Shown here piece after piece: positions 1 through 7,631 of a DNA stretch of 64,000 bases (position 1 is its first letter; each line of letters starts with the position of its first letter). Origin of the DNA: Algoriphagus sp. (GTDB lineage Bacteria; Bacteroidota; Bacteroidia; Cytophagales; Cyclobacteriaceae); the NCBI GenBank assembly GCA_029945945.1, contig JAQSDM010000013.1, positions 103,213-167,212 of the forward strand. The letters run 5' to 3'. Under the pieces are notes generated by a model. The model worked only from the letters and a program-made list of their open reading frames with translations. It had not been told where the DNA came from and made no database searches. A program made the translations under genes and the position numbers.

Positions 1-1374
1 AGATTCGCTCTTCTATACTTTTTCACTATAGCTCTCTGGAGTTGCCAAGAGAAGGAAGATACCTTGCCCTCTGTGGATCCCACTTCAAATGAAGCAGCCA
101 ATCGATGGATTCTGGATCTAATGAGTGAGGTTTATTACTGGTTGGATGATTTGGGAACTCCGATTGCTGAGACCTCCGATCCGGAAGATTATTTTGAAGC
201 GTTACTGAATCGCCCAACTGATAGATTTTCGGTCATCTATCCTGATTACGAGGAATTGATCAATTCCTTAAGCGGAATTTCTTTGGAAGCTGGATATGAG
301 TTTATTCTTTTTAAAGAAAGTAATACCAGCGATAATGTAATTGCTGAAATCAGTTACATCAAAAAAAATAGTCCTGCCTCTTCAGCAGGACTGAGACGTG
401 GCGATGTGATTCAAAAAATCAATGGTACCCAAATGACCGTTACCAATTATCGCGATATATTGGGACAAACCGATCAGCAACACACTGTTTCATACATCAG
501 ATTCAATGAAGAGGCAAATGGGTTTGTAGCCCAGCCGGATCTTTCACTTACGCCAGTTCAACTATCCGAGAATCCAAATTTCCTTGATTCTATTTACATG
601 ATCGGAAATCAAAAAATCGGATATGTGGTCTACCATTTTTTTGCACCAGGTACAGGAGAAGGAAGTACTGTTTATGATGATGAAATGGATGCGATTTTTG
701 CAAACTTCAAAGCAAATGACATTGATCACCTGATCGTGGATTTCAGATATAACAGCGGTGGTTATGTATCATCTGCGGTGAATCTGGCCAGTCTGATCGC
801 TCCGGGCGCAAGCCAGTCTGCAGTTTTCTCGAAGACAAAATACAATGCTCTCGTAATGCAGGAAGTGCCCGAATTGAAAAACCAACAAACTGCTTTCAAG
901 TCCAAAACCCAGAATCTTGGAAATATACTTACAGGAAGTAAGGTTTATATTTTGACTTCTAACAGGACAGCATCCGCATCTGAACTCATCATTAATGGCT
1001 TAAAGCCATACATGAATGTATTCCTGATCGGCGATAAGACCACTGGGAAAAATGTCGGTTCGATCCCATTCGAAGATGAAAAAAATCCTCAAAACAAATA
1101 CGGGTTACTTCCAATCGTATCGCAAAGCTTCAACAGTCTGGACCAATCTGACTATTCTACAGGATTTACACCAAATATTGCACTCAAGGAATCTTCTGAA
1201 AGACTCCGACCTTTGGGAGATGTGAATGAGCTTTTGCTTCGGACTGCAATCTCCGAAATCACCGGAACTCCACCTTCGGGCAGATTTCAAAAACTAGACA
1301 GGATGGATATGGGAAGTACGCTCGATTCCAAAATACGATCGGGAAAAATGATAGAGTCTTACGATTTCAAGTAA
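1..1374 (+). CDS. S41-family C-terminal-processing-type protease, lipoprotein (5' end missing)
   Basis: The reading frame is open from base 1, so the gene starts before the window. The first codons read ALLYFFTIALWSCQEKED, the end of a lipoprotein signal peptide with its Cys. A TTG at 64 is the only start-like codon nearby, but it would remove the signal peptide. A PDZ-like segment lies at about 355-480 (SPASSAGLRRGDVIQKING). The S41 core follows, with the nucleophile Ser in TASASELI at about 967-990 and the general-base Lys in TTGKNVG at about 1040-1060. This is likely a membrane-anchored periplasmic serine protease. A strong hairpin terminator follows the stop, so the gene ends its transcript. 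The family call is firm; the substrate is unknown. Confidence 0.88.
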   Translation, partial: RFALLYFFTIALWSCQEKEDTLPSVDPTSNEAANRWILDLMSEVYYWLDDLGTPIAETSDPEDYFEALLNRPTDRFSVIYPDYEELINSLSGISLEAGYEFILFKESNTSDNVIAEISYIKKNSPASSAGLRRGDVIQKINGTQMTVTNYRDILGQTDQQHTVSYIRFNEEANGFVAQPDLSLTPVQLSENPNFLDSIYMIGNQKIGYVVYHFFAPGTGEGSTVYDDEMDAIFANFKANDIDHLIVDFRYNSGGYVSSAVNLASLIAPGASQSAVFSKTKYNALVMQEVPELKNQQTAFKSKTQNLGNILTGSKVYILTSNRTASASELIINGLKPYMNVFLIGDKTTGKNVGSIPFEDEKNPQNKYGLLPIVSQSFNSLDQSDYSTGFTPNIALKESSERLRPLGDVNELLLRTAISEITGTPPSGRFQKLDRMDMGSTLDSKIRSGKMIESYDFK

Positions 1375-1380
1375 AATTTT

Positions 1381-1408
1381 AAAGCCCCAAAATCGGGGCT
1401 TTTTTTTT
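1381..1408 (+). terminator. Rho-independent terminator of the S41 protease gene
   Basis: A stem AGCCCC / GGGGCT with loop AAAATC is followed by a run of nine T, seven bases after the stop codon. Confidence 0.85.
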
Positions 1409-1539
1409 ACCTCTACAGTGGATTTTTTAAGGTTCCAGGTAGGAATTAAGGGTGAATTAATCGAAATTAATAGAGTCTAATAACTCATTAGCAATCAATT
1501 ACACCTCATTCAATTATTTAATCTAAACCTTTTTACACT

Positions 1540-2754
1540 ATGAAGAATCAAAAAAATCTACTTAAAATGCCTGCACTTTATGCAGGCTTGATAATGGGAG
1601 GACTGGCTTTCTCTTGTCAGCAACACGATGAAAGCCCTTTAGCTACAGATACTCTGGAGTATATCGAATATCAAAATGGTATCATCATTCCTGGAAAATA
1701 CATCGTAACTCTTCATTCAAGTGGACTGAATCTCCGAAAGGATCTTTCATATGAGTCTGCCCAGACTACGATGCGGAAATCAAGTGTAGCGATTCTTTCA
1801 AAATACAGAATTGCTGAAGAAAATCTTGATTTCGTCTATGGCAGTTCCATCGAAGGATTCTCTGTAGAATTGAGCGGAGTTCAACTTGAAGCACTTTCTA
1901 AAGATCCATCTGTGAAATTAATCGAGCCGGACCGCGTGATTGCATTAGCTCCACCCAACGGTAAACCCGGTGGTTGGTCAACTGGTCAATCTGTGCCTTG
2001 GGGAATTACAAGAGTTGGCGGTGGCCAAACTTACGCAGGTTCCGGCGTAGCTTACATAATAGATTCGGGTATTGAGGATGCACATCCGGATTTGAATGTA
2101 GACTCTTCCCTCGGCTTTAATTCATTTACAAAAGGGAGAGACGGAGATTTGTTGATTGACGGAAATGGACATGGCACGCACGTAGCAGGAACTGTTGCGG
2201 CTATCAATAATTCCATTGGGGTCGTTGGCGTAGCCGCAGGAGCAACTGTCGTCCCGGTAAAAGTATTAGGAACGAGTGGTTCAGGTTCATATTCAGGAGT
2301 AATTGCCGGTGTTGACTTCGTAGCAGCAAATGGAAAACAAGGAGACGTTGCAAACATGAGTTTGGGTGGGCCAGCTTCAAATGCTTTAGATGCGGCCGTT
2401 GTCGCCTTAGGCAATAAAGGAATAAAAGTATCCCTAGCTGCTGGAAATGAAGATGATGACGCTAACAATCATTCTCCGGCGAGAGCAAATGGTCCGAATA
2501 TCTATACCGTATCAGCAATAAATTCGAATGATATTTTTGCTTCATTTTCAAACTACGGCAATCCTCCGGTCGATTTTGCAGCTCCGGGAGTAAGTGTGCT
2601 TTCTACCTATAAAGGAGGTGGATATACCACTTTTAGCGGAACATCAATGTCTGCCCCTCATGTCTGTGGAATTCTTTTAACAGGAAAACCGAGAAGCGGT
2701 GGAACAGCCATTGGTGATCCGGATGGGAATCCGGATCCTATCGCAATCAAATAA
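1540..2754 (+). CDS. Subtilisin-like S8 serine peptidase with I9 prodomain, probable lipoprotein
   Basis: This is a 404-residue secreted protease. The N-terminus has a hydrophobic segment ending in AFSC (Cys26), a plausible lipoprotein signal with a weak lipobox. Residues about 52-135 resemble an inhibitor I9 prodomain (GKYIVTLH). The catalytic triad is visible: Asp175 (IIDSGIED), His211 (NGHGTHVAGT) and Ser369 (SGTSMSAPHV), with the oxyanion Asn303 in AAGNEDD. The tail after the Ser motif is short (about 35 residues) with no sorting domain. It stands alone, 165 bp after the S41 gene and convergent with the TPR gene. Its upstream region shows no TAnnTTTG box, so its promoter is not obvious. 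Substrate is unknown. Confidence 0.93.
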   Translation: MKNQKNLLKMPALYAGLIMGGLAFSCQQHDESPLATDTLEYIEYQNGIIIPGKYIVTLHSSGLNLRKDLSYESAQTTMRKSSVAILSKYRIAEENLDFVYGSSIEGFSVELSGVQLEALSKDPSVKLIEPDRVIALAPPNGKPGGWSTGQSVPWGITRVGGGQTYAGSGVAYIIDSGIEDAHPDLNVDSSLGFNSFTKGRDGDLLIDGNGHGTHVAGTVAAINNSIGVVGVAAGATVVPVKVLGTSGSGSYSGVIAGVDFVAANGKQGDVANMSLGGPASNALDAAVVALGNKGIKVSLAAGNEDDDANNHSPARANGPNIYTVSAINSNDIFASFSNYGNPPVDFAAPGVSVLSTYKGGGYTTFSGTSMSAPHVCGILLTGKPRSGGTAIGDPDGNPDPIAIK

Positions 2755-2798
2755 AATAACCTATTTTTTGGCTATCCTTTTTAAACTTATTTCCAACA

Positions 2799-2833
2799 AA
2801 AAAAACCGATCTTATCCAGATCGGTTTTTTTTT
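2799..2833. terminator. Bidirectional terminator between convergent genes
   Basis: The stem CCGATC / GATCGG is flanked by A-rich sequence on the left and a run of nine T on the right. It can serve both the S8 peptidase gene (+) and the TPR gene (-). Confidence 0.8.
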
Positions 2834-2853
2834 GTTTAAGGCTTAAGTGATTA

Positions 2854-3561
2854 TTAGATCGCTTTTTTCAAATTTTCTTTCGCCAATTCGAATGTAGGTT
2901 CAATCGCAATCGCTTCTTCAAAGGCAGTTTTTGCTTCAGCTTTTGACCCTTGCTCCAAGTAGATCATTCCTTTCAGGTTCAAAGCTGCTGCTTTCATATC
3001 AACTTGCTGAGTTTCAGTTGCAGATTTAGGAAAACCTATTTTTTCATCAGGCTTGGCATTTTTCACAAGCATATTTACTGAATTCAAAGCTTCAGGAAAA
3101 CGCTTCAAAGAGAATTGGATGAATGCTGATTTGTAAAGGCTGAAATTGTCTCCGGTCAGCAAATACAAACTTTCGAAATGTGGCAATGCCCTGTCCAATG
3201 CTCCAACCTGCTCGAGGGAATAAGCTGCGATTTCCAAGGCGGTAGTGTTGTTTCCATTTCCACCTTCGATGATATCCAAAGCAACTAAGGCCGCAGATGT
3301 GGATTGATTCAGTTCGAAATAAAGGCTGGCAAGTAACTCAGCATATCGAATGTTTGTAGGATTGCGAAGTAGCAAGTCGTACAATTTGACCTTTGCAACA
3401 TCAAAATCATTGTATCGAATAGCTAGCTGATAAGCTGCCTGATCAGACAAGTCGAGGGCCATACTTGTTTTAGGGTCAAGTTTGGCCAATGAATCAAGAT
3501 TTTGGGAAAAGAGAGGGCTGGCACAAATGACCAGGAGCAGCATGAGAATTACGCGCTTCAT
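2854..3561 (-). CDS. Secreted tetratricopeptide-repeat protein
   Basis: A 235-residue protein with an N-terminal Sec signal peptide (about residues 1-19, ending SPLFSQN), so periplasmic. The rest is helical with TPR-type repeats, clearest at the C-terminus: ALNLKGMIYLEQGSKAEA followed by FEEAIAIEPTFELAKENL. TPR proteins are protein-interaction scaffolds; no enzymatic motif is present. It lies 23 bp downstream of the CCA-adding enzyme gene on the same strand and is likely the last gene of that transcript. It may be an assembly factor, but the sequence does not show a partner. Confidence 0.8.
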   Translation of the reverse strand: MKRVILMLLLVICASPLFSQNLDSLAKLDPKTSMALDLSDQAAYQLAIRYNDFDVAKVKLYDLLLRNPTNIRYAELLASLYFELNQSTSAALVALDIIEGGNGNNTTALEIAAYSLEQVGALDRALPHFESLYLLTGDNFSLYKSAFIQFSLKRFPEALNSVNMLVKNAKPDEKIGFPKSATETQQVDMKAAALNLKGMIYLEQGSKAEAKTAFEEAIAIEPTFELAKENLKKAI

Positions 3562-3584
3562 TAGACTAGGTGATTTAATTTATG

Positions 3585-5018
3585 TTATGAATTTGAGGGT
3601 TTGCTTGCTTTCAAAAGACCTTTGGACCGGGCGATCTCCAGCATTAACTCACGAGCCTGTTCAGGATTGTTGTGAATTTTGCCCTCCAATATAGCTTCTT
3701 TAATTTCTTCTTTAATCTCTCCGATAATTTTTGAAGGAGGAATTCCAAAGGTTTCCATTATTTCTTCCCCGGAGATTGGAGGTTGAAAATTCCTCATTTG
3801 GTCTTTTTCTTCTACTTCCTTCAGCTTTTGATCTACTTTATCGAAGTTTTGCAGGTACCGTTTTACTTTACTGTTGTTTTTGGAAGTAACATCCGCACGG
3901 CAGAGTTTCATCAGATCATCGATATCATCTCCTGCGTCGAAAAGCAACCTTCGCAAAGCAGAATCTGTCACTTCATCTTTAACAAGAGCAATGGGTCTCA
4001 GATGCAGGCGAACCAGATTTTGAACATATTTCATTCGCTCATCCATTGGCAATTTCAACCTTCGGAAAATCTCCGGAACCATTCTCGCTCCTTTGTCTTC
4101 ATGTCCATGAAACGTCCAACCCACTTTTTGATTGAACCTCTTGGTAGCCGGTTTAGCTATATCGTGCAGGATAGCAGCCCAGCGTAGCCAAAGATTGTCA
4201 CTTAGAAGGCATACATTATCCAGTACTTGCAGCGTATGGTAGAAATTATCCTTGTGAGACTTATCATCGACTGAATCGACTCCTTGCAAATCCACCATTT
4301 CAGGAAAAAACTGATGTAACAGCTTACCAGCGAAAAGCAACTTGAAACCATAGGATGGTTTGGGTGTAGCTATGATTTTATTCAGTTCATCTATAATTCG
4401 CTCAGCTGAAATGATTTTAAGCCTGTCAGCATTTTCTGAAAGCGCAAAAAAAGTGTCCGCATCAATGTCAAAATTGAGTTGCGCTGCAAATCTTACTGCC
4501 CGCAACATTCTGAGCGGATCGTCTGAGAAGGTGATATTTGGTTCAAGGGGAGTTCGAATCAGCTTGCGCTTGATGTCTTTCTGCCCGTCAAAGGGATCCA
4601 GTAAATCGCCGTAATTCGATACATTCAACGAAATAGCCATTGCGTTGATCGTAAAATCACGACGCTCTAAATCCTCTTCCAGCGTACCGTTTTCCACAAT
4701 CGGCTTGCGGGAATCAGATCGGTAAGACTCTTTTCTGGCGCCCACAAACTCTAATTCATATTCATCCAATTTAAGCATGGCCGTGCCAAAATTCTTAAAT
4801 ACAGAAAGCGGAACATGGTAATCATACTGCTTTGCTACTTCCTGAGCGAGTTCTATTCCGCTGCCAACGCATGTAAAATCAATGTCTTTACTGTGTCTGT
4901 TTAGTACAAGGTCGCGGGCATATCCTCCTACGATGTAGGTTTCTAACCCCAGTTTGGCGGCAGCTTTCGCAACTTTTCCAAAAACCTCATGCTGGTCCAG
5001 ATGGGATTTGAAATTCAT
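3585..5018 (-). CDS. cca: CCA-adding enzyme (tRNA nucleotidyltransferase) with HD domain
   Basis: A 477-residue enzyme that adds or repairs the 3' CCA of tRNAs, needed here because the tRNA-Gln in this window has no encoded CCA. The class II nucleotidyltransferase head shows GGYARD (31-36) and the metal-binding DID (45-47). Next come ERRDFTINAMA and the RNA-binding block DDPLRMLRAVRFAAQL. An HD phosphohydrolase-type domain follows at about 240-370 (HTLQVLDN, ILHDIAKP), as is usual in Bacteroidota versions. Its ATG overlaps the upstream stop by 4 bp (ATGA), implying translational coupling to the Sua5-like protein. The alternative, a poly(A) polymerase, is less likely given the length and HD domain. 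Confidence 0.92.
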   Translation of the reverse strand: MNFKSHLDQHEVFGKVAKAAAKLGLETYIVGGYARDLVLNRHSKDIDFTCVGSGIELAQEVAKQYDYHVPLSVFKNFGTAMLKLDEYELEFVGARKESYRSDSRKPIVENGTLEEDLERRDFTINAMAISLNVSNYGDLLDPFDGQKDIKRKLIRTPLEPNITFSDDPLRMLRAVRFAAQLNFDIDADTFFALSENADRLKIISAERIIDELNKIIATPKPSYGFKLLFAGKLLHQFFPEMVDLQGVDSVDDKSHKDNFYHTLQVLDNVCLLSDNLWLRWAAILHDIAKPATKRFNQKVGWTFHGHEDKGARMVPEIFRRLKLPMDERMKYVQNLVRLHLRPIALVKDEVTDSALRRLLFDAGDDIDDLMKLCRADVTSKNNSKVKRYLQNFDKVDQKLKEVEEKDQMRNFQPPISGEEIMETFGIPPSKIIGEIKEEIKEAILEGKIHNNPEQARELMLEIARSKGLLKASKPSNS

Positions 5019-5485
5019 CCTTTCAATATTTTGATATCACCTTCCGGACCCAGGTAGATTTCTTTCGTTCCGGGGCTGTACAAAGGAAAAAGCAAATCAG
5101 TTGTGTGGGTTGGATCCTCTTGCGATTCCATATTTACCAGAACCAGAGAATTGATTTGAAATAGAAATTTATTCCAATTAGGCTCACGAATAAGGGAAAA
5201 CTTAAGGACTCCATCTTCCATTGGTCCGCTTGAAATCAGGTTGCTTGCGGGACTATGATAGATTGTAGGCTTACTGGCAAACTCCACCACATCAAGAGAA
5301 ACCTCAGAAAACTGTCCGCAGATCGATCGAATCTGAAATAAATCAAATAGCAGGTAAATCCAATTATTACCGAACTCAGGCTGCCAATGTTCCGGTTTCA
5401 TCAAGGTCAGCGTTTTCCCATTGCCCTCTTTAATCCGGAGCACGCCTTTTTGCTTTATTTCTTGTACTAACTGGAAATGGTCCAA
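5015..5485 (-). CDS. Diverged Sua5/YrdC-fold-like protein lacking the substrate motif
   Basis: A 156-residue protein, translationally coupled to cca. Most of it is unfamiliar, but three blocks follow the order seen in short bacterial Sua5/YrdC proteins (threonylcarbamoyl-AMP synthase): an N-terminal LVQEIKQKGVLRI, a middle SKPTIYHSPASNLISSG (compare the KPTT-IIY-NLAP block) and a C-terminal EIYLGPEGDIKILKG (compare the STII-x-IKILR tail). The N-terminal PTDT/YG motif and KxR region that bind threonine and ATP are absent. It is shorter than a catalytic Sua5 (about 190-200 residues). I therefore infer a non-catalytic derivative. An unrelated hypothetical protein remains possible; this rests on my memory of the family, not a search. 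Confidence 0.5.
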   Translation of the reverse strand: MDHFQLVQEIKQKGVLRIKEGNGKTLTLMKPEHWQPEFGNNWIYLLFDLFQIRSICGQFSEVSLDVVEFASKPTIYHSPASNLISSGPMEDGVLKFSLIREPNWNKFLFQINSLVLVNMESQEDPTHTTDLLFPLYSPGTKEIYLGPEGDIKILKG

Positions 5486-5549
5486 AGTCTCTATTTTTTT
5501 TCACAAAAATAATCAGATTATCGAGAGCTGACAGCTTTGGCACAAAAGC

Positions 5550-5580
5550 AAAAAACCTCCCTGGCTAAAAGGAGGTTTTT
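5550..5580 (-). terminator. Terminator downstream of the DUF6249-like membrane gene
   Basis: The stem AACCTCC / GGAGGTT is flanked by T-runs in both orientations. It lies 20 bases past the stop of the minus-strand gene ending at 5601. Confidence 0.75.
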
Positions 5581-5600
5581 GGCACTCATTAAAAACTGAT

Positions 5601-5942
5601 TTAGTCTTCTTTTTGGGACAATTTTCTGTTTAGAAAAAAGCTTGCAACGAGTCCAAGTCCTCCAAAGATGAATATAGACGAAGGGTAAGCAATATCTTCT
5701 TCCATTCCTCCCTGCTCAAACATTGCTCCTACCAAAACACCTACTCCAATTCCAATTGCTAATAAGGCAAGGTTTAATATTAATTCTCCAAAGCTTAATT
5801 TCTTACCAGAATTAAAGAGTTTTGCGTCAGCACCTTTATCAATAAGCGCAAGTCTTTCTTTGTTTCTGGTACTTAAAAAGACGAACACAATCCCGAAAAG
5901 ACTCGAGAAAATAATCAGGGTAATCAAAATGTCTGCAGCCAT
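5601..5942 (-). CDS. Small inner-membrane protein, DUF6249-like
   Basis: The chosen ATG at 5942 gives 113 residues starting MAADILITLIIF; the longer frame from 6005 would add an unlikely polar leader. There are three hydrophobic segments (about residues 5-23, 51-72 and 89-104), with a polar loop NKERLALIDKGADAKLF after the first. This layout matches small Bacteroidota membrane proteins of the DUF6249 type, often found next to ECF sigma factors. It is divergent from the sigma gene at 6057, sharing a 114 bp intergenic region, so it may belong to that regulon. Function is unknown. Confidence 0.7.
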   Translation of the reverse strand: MAADILITLIIFSSLFGIVFVFLSTRNKERLALIDKGADAKLFNSGKKLSFGELILNLALLAIGIGVGVLVGAMFEQGGMEEDIAYPSSIFIFGGLGLVASFFLNRKLSQKED

Positions 5943-6056
5943 AATAAAGTTGTTTAGGTTTTTTATTCTTGGATGCAGATCAACTGGTGAAAGGTTACAA
6001 CTCAACCAAAAAAATATTTTGTAACTTCTTTTGCACTTCTTGCATCCAATATAAAA

Positions 6057-6632
6057 ATGCGCTTTCAGGAAGACCTTATTTATATAGAGAACACGCTAAA
6101 AGGTGATATGGCTGCTTTTGGACATCTGATCCAAAAGCATGAAAAGTATGCCTATACGCTAGCACTTCGAATCGTGAAAAATCCTGAGGAGGCTGAGGAA
6201 GTAGCACAAGATGCTTTTCTGAAAGTCTACCATTCGTTGAAGTCCTTTGAAAATAAATCAAAATTCACGACCTGGCTTTATAAAATAATATACAATGAAG
6301 CGTTAGGAAGGCTGCGAAAATCAAAGAGGTTAAACATTCAATTGGAAGAAATTCCTGAATCCGAAAATTATCAGGTTGATTTTGTCGATGGCTTAAATTC
6401 ATTGCACCTTGAAGAACGGAGTGAGTTAATCAGAAAAGCATTGGACAATCTAAAGGCATCCGAATCTGCTGTTCTAACCTTATTTTATCTGGAAGAGCAG
6501 ACTATAAAAGAAATTGAAGAAATTACTCAGTTCAGTGAATCTCAGGTTAAAATTCTCTTACACAGAGGGAGAAAACATATGCTGGAAAGTTTGAAAAAAA
6601 TATCGAATCAAGAATTAATCAACCTGTTATGA
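6057..6632 (+). CDS. RNA polymerase ECF sigma factor (sigma-70 family)
   Basis: A 191-residue sigma factor that redirects RNA polymerase to a small regulon. Region 2 spans about residues 22-90 (YAYTLALRIVKNPEEAEEVAQDAFLKV in two pieces, then FTTWLYKIIYNEALGRLRK). Region 4 spans about 128-180 (LTLFYLEEQTIKEIEEIT, then SQVKILLHRGRKHM). There is no C-terminal extension. It overlaps the next gene by 4 bp (ATGA), so sigma and membrane partner are coupled. The divergent membrane gene ending at 5601 may be a target or partner. Inducing signal is not visible. Confidence 0.93.
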   Translation: MRFQEDLIYIENTLKGDMAAFGHLIQKHEKYAYTLALRIVKNPEEAEEVAQDAFLKVYHSLKSFENKSKFTTWLYKIIYNEALGRLRKSKRLNIQLEEIPESENYQVDFVDGLNSLHLEERSELIRKALDNLKASESAVLTLFYLEEQTIKEIEEITQFSESQVKILLHRGRKHMLESLKKISNQELINLL

Positions 6633-7039
6633 GAAATTTTGAGCTGGATGAAAAAGATCCTTTGAAAGTTTGGATCATCGAATCGGGAGCCGAAAGCCCA
6701 AAAGCAGGTTTTCACCTGAATATATTAAACAAGCTTTCAACTCAAGCTTCCACCAAACCTTACGAACCGGTCATTTCAAGTTTTGTGATGAAAATAATAG
6801 GAAGTCTTTTAATAGCCTTTTTTATCGGCGTCTTGTTATTTGTTCCTTCTTCTGAGTCCAGCCTAAGTTTTTGGAATCAACTTCCGGAAATTCCTGTTCC
6901 TAGAGTAAATCTTTCTATTCCCTCTTTAGTAATCCCTAAAATTGAACTAGGCCCTATATTCAATTTCTCACTTGCAGTTTTCAGTTTGTTGGCATTCAGT
7001 TTAGCCATTTTGGCAAGCAGGAAATGGCGGTATCAATAA
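6629..7039 (+). CDS. Membrane protein coupled to the ECF sigma factor (possible anti-sigma)
   Basis: A 136-residue protein whose start overlaps the sigma stop by 4 bp. A cytoplasmic N-terminal stretch of about 50 residues contains DPLKVWIIESG and is followed by a first membrane segment (about 51-70, IIGSLLIAFFIGVLLFV). A proline-rich, probably periplasmic linker follows (about 75-108), then a second membrane segment (about 110-129). The position and topology fit an anti-sigma factor that holds the sigma at the membrane. No ZAS zinc motif (HxxxCxxC) or FecR domain is present, so the role is inferred from context only. The convergent terminator at 7043-7075 closes the unit. Confidence 0.6.
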   Translation: MRNFELDEKDPLKVWIIESGAESPKAGFHLNILNKLSTQASTKPYEPVISSFVMKIIGSLLIAFFIGVLLFVPSSESSLSFWNQLPEIPVPRVNLSIPSLVIPKIELGPIFNFSLAVFSLLAFSLAILASRKWRYQ

Positions 7040-7042
7040 AAC

Positions 7043-7075
7043 AAAAAAGACAGCTGGGGCAGGCTGTCTTTTTGT
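7043..7075. terminator. Terminator between the sigma operon and the HTH gene
   Basis: The stem AGACAGC / GCTGTCT has an 8-base loop and is flanked by A-runs and T-runs on both sides. It can serve both converging transcripts. Confidence 0.8.
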
Positions 7076-7093
7076 TTGTGGGAAGGTTAAAAA

Positions 7094-7504
7094 TTAACCT
7101 CTTAACCAATTGATAAAAGTCTGGTATCCAACTCCGATTTCTCTTGCGAAAGCAGCTTTGGTTTTCTTACCAGCAGCTTCAACTTTCTGCCATTCTTCCA
7201 CAATTTTACTTTTCTCAGACTCAGAAAATGATCTTCTTTTTGATCCTTTTGCAGCAGCACTAACACCTGCACCGCTAATCAAAGAAATCAACTCATTCAA
7301 TTCATTTAAGAATCTACCGTCGCTCAAATGCAAACCAGCGGCTTCAAGTTTCTTGATTACAGCATCCTTTGGGTTCACAGGTGTGACAGCGAGTCCTTTG
7401 GCTGCAGCCTCATGTAAATCAACTCTTTTACCGTCAGCAGTTACATAAATAAAGCCGTCACTTTTCTTCAGGTCAGCTATAGCTTCTTTGATTAAATCTC
7501 TCAT
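7094..7504 (-). CDS. HTH protein with transposase-OrfA-like C-terminal domain
   Basis: A 136-residue protein in two parts. The N-terminal half (1-75) reads IYVTADGKRVDLHEAA and DAVIKKLEAAGLHLSDG and matches nothing I recognise. A low-complexity hinge (GAGVSAAAKGSKRRS) follows. Residues about 92-136 are a helix-turn-helix of the IS3/IS66 OrfA kind: SFSESEKSKIVEEWQKVEA, then AFAREIGVGYQTFINWLRG. No transposase catalytic subunit or terminal inverted repeat is nearby. I therefore read it as a domesticated DNA-binding protein or a chromosomal regulator, not an active insertion sequence. It ends its transcript at the convergent terminator. Partner and target are unknown. Confidence 0.6.
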   Translation of the reverse strand: MRDLIKEAIADLKKSDGFIYVTADGKRVDLHEAAAKGLAVTPVNPKDAVIKKLEAAGLHLSDGRFLNELNELISLISGAGVSAAAKGSKRRSFSESEKSKIVEEWQKVEAAGKKTKAAFAREIGVGYQTFINWLRG

Positions 7505-7631
7505 TTTTGCAATCAGTTAAAATTAGTGTTTGATAAACTGTATGCAATATATAGAAATATTAAAAATGATCTAAAAAATCATTCTTAAAAAATGTAAGTT
7601 GCTACAAAATAAGTGATCAAAACAGCAATTA

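Noticed and set aside
2052..2468. 138-residue minus-strand ORF opposite the S8 peptidase
   Set aside because: It lies fully inside the protease gene, which has all catalytic motifs. Composition is that of an antisense shadow.
7094..7504. Insertion sequence of the IS3/IS66 family
   Set aside because: Only an OrfA-like HTH is present; there is no catalytic ORF and no terminal inverted repeat or target duplication visible.
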